Assembly: GCA_017500935.1 (NCBI GenBank)
Contig: JAFVXW010000035.1
Coordinates: 80,774-144,773 of the forward strand
Reading direction: 5' to 3'
Length of the DNA: 64,000 bases
DNA from: Lachnospiraceae bacterium
Lineage (GTDB): Bacteria > Bacillota > Clostridia > Lachnospirales > Lachnospiraceae
In this document: positions 27,585-36,740 of the stretch, piece after piece
Layout: each line of letters begins with the position of its first letter
How positions within the stretch are numbered: position 1 is the stretch's first letter
Position numbers and translations under genes: made by a program
The notes under the pieces: model-generated
The model's input: only the letters and a program-made list of their open reading frames with translations
The model's database searches: none
What the model was told of the DNA's origin: nothing

Positions 27585-28008
27585 GATTTCTTTCTTTCAG
27601 CTTTTGATTGAGTTTTTCCGTATTTTTTCTGATGACACTGTAAATGACTGCCCAGATTGCCAGATAGCCAAAGACAAAGATACCTGAAAAAACCAAGATC
27701 GCTGCTGTGCCCCATTCCAGCCAGTCATTGAGCAGATACGTGACCAGATAGGCACCATACAGCACAATGCCTTGGATCAGGACCGCTATCATCAGAGGCA
27801 GTTTTTCCACCTGATAGATCACATTCATGCCGCCTGCAATAAAGGCAAGTACAGATAAGGAAAAAATGCCAAGACAGACCTGCTCTACAGACAACATTTC
27901 TAAACCGGCCTTTTTGTTTAAGACCAGATAAAGCACTGCCAGCACAACAGGCCCCAGACCGCTGGCAGCCATGCCGCGGCGGACAAATTCCAGAATTATC
28001 TTTTTCAT
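27568..28008 (-). CDS. DUF3021 membrane protein
   Basis: A 146-residue integral membrane protein with four hydrophobic segments and the DUF3021 layout (short N-terminal EFVRRGMAASG, C-terminal charged NTEKLNQKLKERNQK tail). In Firmicutes such genes directly follow a LytTR regulator, as here, where start and regulator stop overlap by 4 bp; the protein is thought to act as an inhibitor or membrane anchor for that regulator. Exact mechanism is not established from sequence. Confidence 0.88.
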   Translation of the reverse strand: MKKIILEFVRRGMAASGLGPVVLAVLYLVLNKKAGLEMLSVEQVCLGIFSLSVLAFIAGGMNVIYQVEKLPLMIAVLIQGIVLYGAYLVTYLLNDWLEWGTAAILVFSGIFVFGYLAIWAVIYSVIRKNTEKLNQKLKERNQKPAG

Positions 28009-28448
28009 GCTCCTTCATACCTCCTTCTGATCTCTGCAAAACAGCGTCTGGAAACATATTCCCGGTACCCGCAGCAAAACACGGCATTCACACCGCCGCC
28101 AAAGCCTGCATCAAAACGCGCAATACAATGCTCATTGGCAAGGGCAGATTTATTGATGCGGATAAAATAAGAAGGCAGCACCGCTTCCAGATCACGAAGT
28201 CTCTCCTGCATGCGATACTGATTTCCCGCCCGGTCAATGGCGATCACCTTTCTGTCCAGAATGGTGATGCACTCAATCTCCCCAAATGCCAGTCTGCGCA
28301 TCTCATCCTCTCTGTATCCCATAACAGAGTCTGCCCCCTGATAACTGCAGACCAGATTTTCAATCTGCTGCGTCAGAAAAGAAGGTGCATGCACGACCGC
28401 TATGATTTCCTCTTCTGCATTTTTGTCGATAATGATTTTGTATTTCAT
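28005..28448 (-). CDS. LytTR-domain DNA-binding regulator
   Basis: A 147-residue single-domain LytTR regulator without receiver domain. C-terminal residues about 45-145 form the LytTR fold (IECITILDRKVIAIDRAG, IRINKSALANEHCIARF, YVSRRCFAEIRRRY). The N-terminal 40 residues are of unknown role. LytTR/DUF3021 pairs usually control an adjacent ABC transporter and themselves; the two genes upstream are an ABC ATPase and permease, and the operon promoter carries direct repeats 21 bp apart, the spacing typical of LytTR sites. Confidence 0.9.
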   Translation of the reverse strand: MKYKIIIDKNAEEEIIAVVHAPSFLTQQIENLVCSYQGADSVMGYREDEMRRLAFGEIECITILDRKVIAIDRAGNQYRMQERLRDLEAVLPSYFIRINKSALANEHCIARFDAGFGGGVNAVFCCGYREYVSRRCFAEIRRRYEGA

Positions 28449-28460
28449 TGCTCCTGATCC

Positions 28461-29192
28461 TTACTGTTTTTTCATCTGCCCAAGAAAACACAAAACTGCT
28501 GCCGCCGTTATCAATACACTGTACCCTGCAACCGGCAGAATATGCGCTGCTGCAGATTCAAAATTCCCGGCAAACAATGCCTTTTCCATCTCTGCCGCAT
28601 GGACAAAGGGCAGCACATTGGCTGTTTTTTCAAAAAAACCGCCCACAAGCTGCAGGTCAAACCACACACCGGAAAGCCATGCTGATAGGTTGGTAAGCAA
28701 AGCCCCGCAGATACCGCCGACCTGCTTCACCCCCAAAAGGCTGCCGCACAAAAGTCCCAGTGCGATATTAAACACAGCCATCGGGATGATCCCTATTATA
28801 GCATATATAATGTTTACACTGACAGTCAGTCCCAGCGGAATTGCTGCAAGATAACAAATGAGAGTCTGTCCGACCGCAATGGGCAGAAGCGGCAGCATAT
28901 AGCCCATGATAAAGTCAAAGCCCGTCAGCGGCGTTGTGTACAATCTCTGCAGCAGCGCGCTTTCCCGGTCTTTTGCGATCAGTGTTGCGGAAAAAAGTGT
29001 CATAAAAGACAGACCAAATATCGTAATCCCCGGTGTGAGCGTGTCGATTTCAAACAGGCTCACCGGTATATTTTTCTGCATCGTACTTAAAAGCACCAGC
29101 AATACCAACGGAAACCCCAGTCCAAATCCAAGAGTGAGGGGATCTCGCAAAATCTCCTTTGTGCATCTTCCGGCAAAAGTCATCATTCTCAT
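28461..29192 (-). CDS. ABC-2 type transporter permease
   Basis: A 243-residue membrane permease of the ABC-2 export type, with six hydrophobic segments. FGLSFMTLFSATLIAKDRESALLQRLYTTPL (split around residues 70-100) is the family amphipathic coupling region. The start overlaps the ATPase stop by 4 bp. Cargo unknown; small drug or lipid export is typical of the group. Confidence 0.9.
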   Translation of the reverse strand: MRMMTFAGRCTKEILRDPLTLGFGLGFPLVLLVLLSTMQKNIPVSLFEIDTLTPGITIFGLSFMTLFSATLIAKDRESALLQRLYTTPLTGFDFIMGYMLPLLPIAVGQTLICYLAAIPLGLTVSVNIIYAIIGIIPMAVFNIALGLLCGSLLGVKQVGGICGALLTNLSAWLSGVWFDLQLVGGFFEKTANVLPFVHAAEMEKALFAGNFESAAAHILPVAGYSVLITAAAVLCFLGQMKKQ

Positions 29193-29926
29193 CCCAAATC
29201 CTCCTTCACAACAGCTACAAAAGCCGCCTCAAAATCATTGACGCCAGCTTTTGCCATCAGCTCTTCTGCTGTTCCCACCGCAAGCAGACGGCCGTTTTTC
29301 ATAATGCCGATGCGGTCAGAAAGCGCCTGGGCCTCTTCCATATAATGAGTTGTCAGAATGATCGTCACTTTGCCTTTCAATAAGCGGATCGTCTCCCAAA
29401 GCTCATGCCTGGCGATCACGTCCAGTCCAAGTGTCGGTTCGTCCAGAAACAAAAGCTTGGGCTCCCCGATCAGCGCCATGGCAATGCTGACGCGGCGCTG
29501 CCAGCCGCCTGACAGCTTTCCGGTCTTTCTTTTTAAAACCAAATCCAATGCAAACTGTGCAGAAAGCTCCCGGATCTTTGCCTGTGTTTTTTCTTTGGAA
29601 AATCCGTAAATCCCGCAGATCAGCTCCAGATTTTCTTCCACGGAAAGATTTGGCGCAACGGCGGTTTCCTGCGGGGATACCCCGATCAGCTGTTTTACCT
29701 GCTCCGGTTCTTTTACAATACTGTGTCCGCATACCAAAGCATCCCCGCCTGTGGGTCTTGTCAGACAGGACAGCATTTTGATCACTGTGGTCTTTCCTGC
29801 GCCGTTTACGCCAAGCAGCGCAAATAATTCCCCCTGTCCGATCTCCAGATCAAGCTTATCCACAGCGGTCAGTTTTTTATACTGTTTGCTGAGTGCAATC
29901 GTTTTTATCGCCTGCATTTGTGTCAT
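29189..29926 (-). CDS. ABC transporter ATP-binding protein
   Basis: A 245-residue nucleotide-binding subunit. Walker A GVNGAGKTT, signature LSGGWQRRV (W in place of the usual Q/M), Walker B LLFLDEPTLGLD and H-loop LTTHYMEEA are all present. It is the first gene of the four-gene operon with the ABC-2 permease, LytTR regulator and DUF3021 protein. Start ATG follows TGGAGG. Confidence 0.94.
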   Translation of the reverse strand: MTQMQAIKTIALSKQYKKLTAVDKLDLEIGQGELFALLGVNGAGKTTVIKMLSCLTRPTGGDALVCGHSIVKEPEQVKQLIGVSPQETAVAPNLSVEENLELICGIYGFSKEKTQAKIRELSAQFALDLVLKRKTGKLSGGWQRRVSIAMALIGEPKLLFLDEPTLGLDVIARHELWETIRLLKGKVTIILTTHYMEEAQALSDRIGIMKNGRLLAVGTAEELMAKAGVNDFEAAFVAVVKEDLG

Positions 29927-29949
29927 CCTCCATATTTCTTTCTGAAACC

Positions 29950-30018
29950 ATCATAGCAGGCACAAATGGAGAATTGTTGATTTTTGTCTGTTCGGTCCTT
30001 TATGATGTCTTATCGGTC
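29950..30018 (-). promoter_or_regulatory. Promoter with LytTR-type 21-bp-spaced direct repeats
   Basis: An extended -10 (TGC then TATGAT, 29955-29950) with no good -35 lies 24 nt before the ATPase start. Immediately upstream are two direct copies of a 13-base motif, GACCGAACAGACA (29997-29985) and GACCGATAAGACA (30018-30006), matching at 11 of 13 positions and offset by exactly 21 bp, two helical turns. That is the arrangement LytTR proteins bind, so this operon is probably autoregulated as an activator-dependent promoter. Confidence 0.75.
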
Positions 30019-30060
30019 AGCCCAAACGATATTACGCTGTTTTCCTGCGTTTGAGCAGAC

Positions 30061-30094
30061 AAAAAAAGAGGCTTGAAAAAAAGCCTCTTTTTTA
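30061..30094 (-). terminator. Terminator of the GH36 gene
   Basis: AAAAAAGAGGCTT / AAGCCTCTTTTTT with a GAAAAA loop, just beyond the GH36 stop at 30099. Symmetric U runs mean it can also act on plus-strand transcripts. Confidence 0.85.
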
Positions 30095-30098
30095 CGCT

Positions 30099-32258
30099 TT
30101 ATTCTGTAATTGCTTCCAGTAAGATCAGTTCAGATGACATAGAGCCCGGAATGGTAATGCGGATACCGTTTGTCATCAGATCATAGCCGCTGACAGTAAA
30201 GGTTCTGCGGCTGTTGTCCAGAGTGACTTTATAATTGACAGTCACATCGATTCCCTTCGGGATCACCACAAAGCTGTCTTTCTTTGCACAAGTCAGTGTG
30301 AAGGCAGCAATCGCACCCTGATGTCCGTCTGCGGACGCGATCTCCAGAACCGAATATCCGTCTTCCAGTGCCTTTACCGCTTCCGGTGTATGGTGGTAAA
30401 CCTTGGAAGAAGGCAGGAATTTACGGATAAAATTCTTATAAATGTCTACGCTGTGCTGTACAAATTCCATCTGCAGCGGATTTGCATACGTTGCGGCAGG
30501 AGCCACCACGTTTAAGGACATATGTGTCAGCATCGTATTTCTCATATGGGTATCAAAGGTACCAAACTCATGACAGCCCATGCCCGCAAACAGTCTGTCC
30601 ACACGCTCCGGCGGGAGAGCCATCGTCATACCGTTGGTGATCATGACAGAATGAGGAGCTTTCTGCCAGTCAGAAACCCAGGTATGATGAAATGCCTTCA
30701 TCATGCCAAGATCCGTACGTCCGCCGCCGCCCGCGCAGTTTTCAAAGATCACGTCAGGGAAACGGCGTTTTAAATTCTGGTACATTTTGTAAACTGCCTG
30801 GAAATGACGCAGTGTCAGACATTCTTTTCTGCCGCTGCCGGTATCCCGCAGATTAAAATAATCCGCCACGGACACATTGTAATCTACGCGGAGCAGATCC
30901 ATTTTATATTCCGTAATAATCCGCGCCAGCTCTTCTTCTGCCCACTGTGCGGCCTCAGGCACAGTAAAGTCAAGATAGCCTTCGCTGCGGTCACCGTAAA
31001 TATGGTAAGCTCTCCATTCCGGATGCTCCTCATAGATCTTTGCTCTCTTGGCAACGCGTTCAATCTCTACCCAATGCGCAAACTTCATTCCATGGGAATG
31101 ACAGTAATCAGACAGCTCTTCCAGGCCGTTTGGATAACGCTTTGCATCCGGAATATTGATTCCGTTATAGCCAAACCAGTCCAAATCCTCCGGCGGGCAG
31201 GCCCATCCGGCATCGATAATGAAAATTTCTGCGCCCATCTGCGCAAACTGACGGATAAATGCCTTGCTGGTCTCCACAGACATATCGTGCTCTGCGCCCA
31301 TTCCGGCACCCACGACACATGCGCTGCAGTCTGCCTCCGGCATATTCAGAACAGATTTTCTGATGTGGGCATGCATTTCATTGACCGCCTCATCCAGTCC
31401 GCCTGCGATCACACCCATATGTACCTCGGGGGTTGTCAGCACTTCGCCCGGGCGCAGTACAAACATGGGGTTATAGGCAGTAATTTCTGCATTGAATGCC
31501 AAAGCTGTATTGTTCTGTTCGGGATGTGCCTTATAATCCACGGAAAATCTGCAGCCGCCGCTCCATCCGATCTGGGAAAAATAAATGGTTCCCATCACAT
31601 TATTTCTGATAAAAATAAGCGGATGGCGAAATCTGCTGCGTCCGAAACGGCAGTCCACAGTCAGGGTATCCGGATTTAAGTCATGCCATGCAAACTCACC
31701 CTCGCGTCCCCAGCTGTCATTGTCGAAGTATCCTACAGAATACAGCTTGCTTACATCTTTTTCGCCGGTCAGTGCCGCTCTTTCCATTGTCTCTATGCCG
31801 CCGGACAGTAAAGACAGACGGCTTACATTCATCGGCTCTTTGGAACAGTTTTCAATCTCAATGTATCTGGAAAACATCTGGGTGCCATCCAGCAGGGTAT
31901 GGACACGGATCAAAACCGGTTTGATCTCACTTTCCAAAGTCAGAACGGTCTTTGTTTTTTCCGGCTGTCCTTCCGGGTTTTTTTCCACCTGAAAATCCAC
32001 AAATTTCAGGCCAAAATCCAGACTCTGTCCGTCCAGCTCAATATGAAACGCAGACGGTTCCGTCCAGGTCTGCGGATTGAGTCTGCTGGGAAAGCCCGTC
32101 AGTACATTCAAAGGATATCCGGCTGCATTATAGCCTGAAGATACCAGCACACCGTTTGTCAGTGTTTCTTCATATACCGCCATACCGCTGCGGTAACAGA
32201 ACACCGGTGCCTCTCCGGGCTGATAAAATACGTCACAGTAATTGGTTGTTCCAGTCAT
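30099..32258 (-). CDS. GH36 alpha-galactosidase
   Basis: A 719-residue cytosolic alpha-galactosidase of family GH36, removing terminal alpha-galactose from raffinose-type oligosaccharides or similar glycans. An N-terminal beta-supersandwich (1 to about 310) is followed by the TIM barrel: FIIDAGWACPPEDLDWFG, nucleophile Asp459 in LLRVDYNVSV, and acid/base Asp516 in CAGGGGRTDLGMM. Full family length, no signal peptide. It lies 40 bp after the DHHW gene on the same strand, though functionally separate. A second alpha-galactosidase of a different family (GH27) is at 59292-60422. Confidence 0.93.
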   Translation of the reverse strand: MTGTTNYCDVFYQPGEAPVFCYRSGMAVYEETLTNGVLVSSGYNAAGYPLNVLTGFPSRLNPQTWTEPSAFHIELDGQSLDFGLKFVDFQVEKNPEGQPEKTKTVLTLESEIKPVLIRVHTLLDGTQMFSRYIEIENCSKEPMNVSRLSLLSGGIETMERAALTGEKDVSKLYSVGYFDNDSWGREGEFAWHDLNPDTLTVDCRFGRSRFRHPLIFIRNNVMGTIYFSQIGWSGGCRFSVDYKAHPEQNNTALAFNAEITAYNPMFVLRPGEVLTTPEVHMGVIAGGLDEAVNEMHAHIRKSVLNMPEADCSACVVGAGMGAEHDMSVETSKAFIRQFAQMGAEIFIIDAGWACPPEDLDWFGYNGINIPDAKRYPNGLEELSDYCHSHGMKFAHWVEIERVAKRAKIYEEHPEWRAYHIYGDRSEGYLDFTVPEAAQWAEEELARIITEYKMDLLRVDYNVSVADYFNLRDTGSGRKECLTLRHFQAVYKMYQNLKRRFPDVIFENCAGGGGRTDLGMMKAFHHTWVSDWQKAPHSVMITNGMTMALPPERVDRLFAGMGCHEFGTFDTHMRNTMLTHMSLNVVAPAATYANPLQMEFVQHSVDIYKNFIRKFLPSSKVYHHTPEAVKALEDGYSVLEIASADGHQGAIAAFTLTCAKKDSFVVIPKGIDVTVNYKVTLDNSRRTFTVSGYDLMTNGIRITIPGSMSSELILLEAITE

Positions 32259-32298
32259 TTTGATTTCCTCGCTTTCTGCCGCGTAATGCGCACGTTTC

Positions 32299-33405
32299 TT
32301 ATTTCAAAGCCAGACTGTTGTTTAAAAGCAGGGTACTATATAAAAATAACACATCCTGATCCTTAAATTCAATAAAATTTCCCAGCATACTGCTGCTGAC
32401 ATAACGGATATCCACCAAAGTGACCTTGCTGTAGCCTTCCACCAAAAGAGGCACAAGGCTTCCCGCAAACGAATCCCGGAATACGACCAGCTCTTTTTTT
32501 GAGGTTGCTGCAGGGTTTTCCACCACCAAAAGGGCATCCGATCCGCCCAGAAACATCTCGTAAGGATCTCTTCCCTGCGCTGTCTGCAGATCATACATCT
32601 GCTTTTGCTTTGGCTTTCCGGTATCGTAACTGGTCACAATGCAGCTCTCCAGCATGTCGTTGGTCAGATAATACAGCTGATCCGGCTTTAATGGCAAAGC
32701 CGTCTGTCCTTTATATACACCAAAAAACTGCTCATTGGCAAGCTTCTTTTCATAGGACGCCTGCAGCTTTACCCCCATGGCATCCGCCAAAAGCTCTGCC
32801 GCTTTTTCCAGATTTTCCTGCTTCCAGTGGGTATCCGTGCGGTAATAGTCCTGCAAAGAAAGCACACCGGAAATATCCACATACTGCATGTAATCTGTCT
32901 TTTCCCGCATTTTTCCGATCAGCTCCTGCAAATCAACAGAAAGCCGTCCGGCTTCTTTAGCCAGATAACAGCCCTTATCGGGAATCACCGAAAAATAAAG
33001 CTTTGTGTCTGTATCAGCCAGATACGTATCATAGAGATACAAAAAACGGTCTGCCGCATGATCCAGCATCTTTTCCTGCAGCGGATATTCCATTTTGGCA
33101 GCATAACCGTCATGCAGATACAGATCATTGTTGTCCAGCTTGCCAAACACAAACTGCTCTGCCGCTGCCTTGATACTGCGGAACAGATCCCGCATGGGAA
33201 ACTGGTCTGCCGCATAGTCTTCAAAGTCGGAAATGAATTTCCCATTCCAAAAACGCTCTGCACTCCAGTCAGGCCGTCCGGGCAGCACTCTTCTTTCGCT
33301 TTCCGAATAAGTCTCCGGCGTTTTAACCATACACCACAGGGCAAAAATGCCAAGAAACACTGCCATGGTGATCACCAGGATCAGATCTTTTTTTCTGTTT
33401 TCCAT
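32299..33405 (-). CDS. DHHW-family surface protein (AlgJ/AlgX-like, O-acylation partner)
   Basis: A 368-residue protein with one N-terminal membrane segment (about 8-27) and an outside domain. The DHHW-type motif appears as RTDTHWKQE (Asp191, His193), the SGNH-like catalytic dyad of AlgJ/AlgX-type acetyltransferases, and VVFRDSFAGSLVPLL near the C-terminus supplies the serine block. It starts 11 bp after the MBOAT gene, the common pairing in which the MBOAT protein passes acyl groups across the membrane and the DHHW protein places them on a cell-surface polymer. Confidence 0.88.
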   Translation of the reverse strand: MENRKKDLILVITMAVFLGIFALWCMVKTPETYSESERRVLPGRPDWSAERFWNGKFISDFEDYAADQFPMRDLFRSIKAAAEQFVFGKLDNNDLYLHDGYAAKMEYPLQEKMLDHAADRFLYLYDTYLADTDTKLYFSVIPDKGCYLAKEAGRLSVDLQELIGKMREKTDYMQYVDISGVLSLQDYYRTDTHWKQENLEKAAELLADAMGVKLQASYEKKLANEQFFGVYKGQTALPLKPDQLYYLTNDMLESCIVTSYDTGKPKQKQMYDLQTAQGRDPYEMFLGGSDALLVVENPAATSKKELVVFRDSFAGSLVPLLVEGYSKVTLVDIRYVSSSMLGNFIEFKDQDVLFLYSTLLLNNSLALK

Positions 33406-33416
33406 GCCGCTGCCTC

Positions 33417-34817
33417 CTAAAACCGAAAATACAAGAAGGGATTAAAAGACCCGTCCACCAGATAAGCTGTCATCACAAGCATCAGAACCACACAGACAAC
33501 AGGTTCTGCCGCTGCCATAAGCGCTCCGGTTTTTTCATGATTTTTTAATCTCTGCGCCATTTTTGCAGGCCAGGGAGTTGCTCCTGCGACCGCCAGCACA
33601 AACACAAGCGCATAGCTGCGCAGATAATAAACAGCCTCTGCAGACCACAAGGGTAAGTTTTGTCCGATGCCGAACAAACCGCCCACGGTCGCGGCCGCGT
33701 CGCGCAGATCAGAAGCGTTAAACAGCACGAAGCCCAGCATGACAAACAGCATTACATATACATGCCGCCAGAACTTTGCCTTTTCCAGATAAGGCAAAAG
33801 CCACATTTTTTCATTGACCAACAGCACTGCAAACAAAAGTCCCCACAAAATAAAATTCCAGGACGCGCCATGCCAAAAGCCGGTCAGAAACCATACCACA
33901 AAAATGTTGAAAAACCAGCGGGCTTTTTTCACCCGGTTGCCGCCCAGCGGAATGTAGACATAATCCCGAAACCAGCTGCCCAGGGAAATATGCCATCTTC
34001 TCCAGAATTCCGTGATACTGCCGGAAATATAGGGATAGTCAAAGTTTTCCAGAAAGGTAAATCCAAGCATCCTGCCAAGCCCGATCGCCATATCGCTGTA
34101 TCCCGAAAAATCAAAGTAAATATGCAGTGTAAATGCCGCCGCATACATCCAGTAAAACAGCACGCTTTTCTCTGCAGACGCCTGAAAAATATCACACAGC
34201 TGCCCCAGCGCATTGGCAAGCAGAATCTTCTTTGCAAGACCCGTCACAAAACGCCGGATGCCGCAGGCTGTCTTTTCTATGCCAAGCGTCCTGTGTGCAA
34301 GCTGCGCTGCCACATCCTTATACCGCACAATGGGACCGGCGATCAGCTGCGGAAACATGGATACATAAGCTGCCAGCAAGATCAGATTCTTCTGCGCCGG
34401 TTCTCCTCTGTACACATCCACCACATAGCTTAACACCTGAAAGATATAAAAACTGATTCCGATCGGAAGCGCAATCTGCAAAAGCGACAGAGTTGCCCCT
34501 GTCGCCTCATTGATGTTCCAGATCAGAAAATCCGCATATTTAAAATATCCAAGCAGCACTGCAAAAAACAAAACAGCTGCTCCCAGAATGCCCTGACGCA
34601 TTCTTTTTTGGGAGGTCAATTCGATGAGAATACCGAATAGATACCCTGCAAGAATCGCTCCTATCATTAAAAACACGTACTTTGGTTCTCCCCAGGCATA
34701 AAAAATCAGACTGGCTGTCACAAGAAGCGCATTTTTAAGCTGCCCCGGCACTGCGTAATACAAAACCAAAAAGATGGGCAAAAAATAAAATAAAAACGGG
34801 ATTCCTGAAAAAAGCAT
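33417..34817 (-). CDS. MBOAT-family O-acyltransferase (AlgI/DltB-like)
   Basis: A 466-residue polytopic membrane protein with about ten hydrophobic segments. The MBOAT core is DFSGYSDMAIGLGRMLGF, FWRRWHISLGSWFRDYVYIPLGG and the catalytic-histidine segment TGFWHGASWNFILWG. Relatives acetylate alginate, cellulose or peptidoglycan-linked polymers, using acyl donors from the cytosol. It is followed by its DHHW partner and preceded, 3 bp away, by a lipoprotein gene, so all three form one unit. Confidence 0.93.
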   Translation of the reverse strand: MLFSGIPFLFYFLPIFLVLYYAVPGQLKNALLVTASLIFYAWGEPKYVFLMIGAILAGYLFGILIELTSQKRMRQGILGAAVLFFAVLLGYFKYADFLIWNINEATGATLSLLQIALPIGISFYIFQVLSYVVDVYRGEPAQKNLILLAAYVSMFPQLIAGPIVRYKDVAAQLAHRTLGIEKTACGIRRFVTGLAKKILLANALGQLCDIFQASAEKSVLFYWMYAAAFTLHIYFDFSGYSDMAIGLGRMLGFTFLENFDYPYISGSITEFWRRWHISLGSWFRDYVYIPLGGNRVKKARWFFNIFVVWFLTGFWHGASWNFILWGLLFAVLLVNEKMWLLPYLEKAKFWRHVYVMLFVMLGFVLFNASDLRDAAATVGGLFGIGQNLPLWSAEAVYYLRSYALVFVLAVAGATPWPAKMAQRLKNHEKTGALMAAAEPVVCVVLMLVMTAYLVDGSFNPFLYFRF

Positions 34818-34820
34818 ACT

Positions 34821-35447
34821 TTATTCTTCCAAAGACTTAGGACACATCAGAAAGAACACCTTGTCACCGGCACTTTCCACCACAGTTTCTTCTGCTTCGG
34901 TACAAATATTCCAGCGGGGATCTGCATTGTCTGTCAGCAGCTTGATAAAGCCTTCCGTGTCTGCACCATCTTCCAGGGTAAATACATAACCTACAAAAGG
35001 AATGGTGCCGATCATGGGCATAAAGACTGCGCCTTCCTTAAAACCGGTGATCTCGGCATTGCCAAAGCCGGTCAGCAGGCCGGGTTCCACAGGCATAAAA
35101 CCGCCGGAGAATAAGATCGCTTCATTGGTGATCAGCTTTTCAGCCAGCTCCTGCGCAGTTGCTGCTGCATTGGCAGAAGTTTCGTTTACAAATACGGAAA
35201 GCAGTGTCTGGCCCAGTGTATCACCGCTTACATCTGCAGCAGGCGCATCTGCGTTTTCCTCTGCCTTTTCTTCTGTTGTGTCTTCTGCGATCTGTGTCTC
35301 TGCTTCCTGCTCATCGGCATCTTCGTCTGCATCCTGCATAACGGTTTCTTCCACAGCCTCATTATCATTGTTTTCCTTAGCACCGCAGGCAGTCACGGAA
35401 CATACCATTGCTGCTGCCAGTAAAAGTGCGATCAGTTTCTTTTTCAT
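34821..35447 (-). CDS. Uncharacterised lipoprotein of the O-acylation operon
   Basis: A 208-residue lipoprotein: signal peptide with lipobox VTAC (Cys21), an acidic Glu/Asp/Ala-rich linker to about residue 75, then a compact domain of about 130 residues that I do not recognise (LLSVFVNETSANAAATA, FVGYVFTLEDGADTEGF). It lies immediately before MBOAT and DHHW genes and starts behind GAGGAG. Its position outside the membrane and its coupling suggest it helps recognise or present the acylated polymer, but this is inference. Confidence 0.75.
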   Translation of the reverse strand: MKKKLIALLLAAAMVCSVTACGAKENNDNEAVEETVMQDADEDADEQEAETQIAEDTTEEKAEENADAPAADVSGDTLGQTLLSVFVNETSANAAATAQELAEKLITNEAILFSGGFMPVEPGLLTGFGNAEITGFKEGAVFMPMIGTIPFVGYVFTLEDGADTEGFIKLLTDNADPRWNICTEAEETVVESAGDKVFFLMCPKSLEE

Positions 35448-35571
35448 AAATCAAACTCCTCTTTCATAATCAATTTTGTCTGCCAGATACTATAACGCAA
35501 ACACTTCCCCAAAGGTTGCAGCGTCAGAATTTTTTTTTATTTTTTCTTAGTATGGCATCTCCGGACCGGTT

Positions 35572-35994
35572 TCATCCGTTTTCCATGTCCTTTTTCCGCT
35601 GTGCTGCCAGATAATTGATCACATCGCCTCTGGTCACAATACCGATAAAAATACGTCCGTCATCCACCACCGGCACAAAGTTCTGGATTGCCACTTTTTC
35701 AAGCAGCCCTTCCATGGTCTCCCCGATATGTACCGGCTTATTGTCTCTGGCACGCTTGATCTCCATGACGGAATAGTTTTCCATTTCACGGATATTGGGA
35801 AATCCCAGCTCTTTGATTCCCCAGAGCACATCACCGTCCGTCAGTGTACCGATATATCTGCCGTCCACGGAAAGAAGCGGCACCGCAGAATAACCGTGAT
35901 GTTCCATTTTCTCCAGCACCTGACGCAGGGTCTCGTCTTCTCTGACATGGGCCACTTCAATTTTAGGTGTTAAAAAGAAAAGTATATTCTTCAT
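35572..35994 (-). CDS. Tandem CBS-domain protein
   Basis: A 140-residue cytosolic protein made of two CBS motifs (LRQVLEKMEHHGYSAVPLLS and MEGLLEKVAIQNFVPVVDD), a pair that binds adenosine nucleotides as an energy or signal sensor. DGDVLWGI and RGDVINYL are the usual ends of each repeat. The start is taken at ATG 35994, five bases after GGGAGA; a longer in-frame reading would overlap the upstream gene. Co-transcribed with the DJ-1-like gene. Partner protein unknown. Confidence 0.85.
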   Translation of the reverse strand: MKNILFFLTPKIEVAHVREDETLRQVLEKMEHHGYSAVPLLSVDGRYIGTLTDGDVLWGIKELGFPNIREMENYSVMEIKRARDNKPVHIGETMEGLLEKVAIQNFVPVVDDGRIFIGIVTRGDVINYLAAQRKKDMENG

Positions 35995-36008
35995 CTGTAT
36001 CTCCCGTA

Positions 36009-36560
36009 TTATTTTTTGTAAATGACAGAATCTGCGATCGCAGCTGCTTTTTCGGGTGAGCAAAGTGCCGCGATGATCTCGCAGGAAAACGCAATGGCAC
36101 AGCCCATGCCGCGGCCGGTGATCACATTGCCGTCTGTAACGGCATCTTCAAATACCACCTGCGCGCCGGTCAGATGCTCTTCAAAAGAAGGATAACAAAC
36201 CGCTTTCTTTCCATTCAGAATGCCTCTGTGTCCCAAAATGCTGGGCGCTGCACAAATGGCCGCCACATACTTTCCGGCCTGAAAAAAGCTGTCAACTCTG
36301 TCCATCAGCTCTGCAGACGCTTCCAGATTCAGTGTGCCGGGCATACCGCCGGGAAGCACGATCATATCCATTCCGTCAAAATCTGCCTCTGCAAAGGTTT
36401 TATCCATTTTCACATCGATGCCGTGCGCACCGCAGACACTTTCCTTACCGTAAACAGAAACCATTTCCACTTCGATCCCTGCTCTTCTGCAAAGATCCAC
36501 CACGGTCAGCGCTTCAATTTCTTCATATCCTTCCGCAAAAAATACTCCGATTTTTGCCAT
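36009..36560 (-). CDS. DJ-1/PfpI family protein
   Basis: A 183-residue member of the DJ-1/YajL branch, proposed in other bacteria to repair glyoxal-damaged molecules or act as a stress chaperone. The nucleophile elbow is Cys103 in AAICAAPSILG, with the conserved glutamate in EGYEEIEALT near residue 16. Length and domain are complete. It is followed 14 bp later by the CBS-domain gene. The biochemical role of individual family members is disputed. Confidence 0.92.
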   Translation of the reverse strand: MAKIGVFFAEGYEEIEALTVVDLCRRAGIEVEMVSVYGKESVCGAHGIDVKMDKTFAEADFDGMDMIVLPGGMPGTLNLEASAELMDRVDSFFQAGKYVAAICAAPSILGHRGILNGKKAVCYPSFEEHLTGAQVVFEDAVTDGNVITGRGMGCAIAFSCEIIAALCSPEKAAAIADSVIYKK

Positions 36561-36690
36561 ATTTCACTCCTTTTCCTGCCGTTTTTATCAAAAAACCGCA
36601 TAATACTGCATTTTATCTTTTATAATATCATTTTACCAGATAACACCATATAAAAAAAGGGGAATATTATGAACAATTCTTAAATTTTTA

Positions 36691-36699
36691 TGGTATACT
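36691..36699 (+). promoter_or_regulatory. Extended -10 promoter of the CYTH gene
   Basis: TGGTATACT (36691-36699) gives TGn-TATACT, 42 nt before the start at 36741. The -35 region is not conserved. Confidence 0.5.
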
Positions 36700-36740
36700 G
36701 TCAAAAAGCAAAAATATTTACCTCCAAAGGAGATCTGCTT

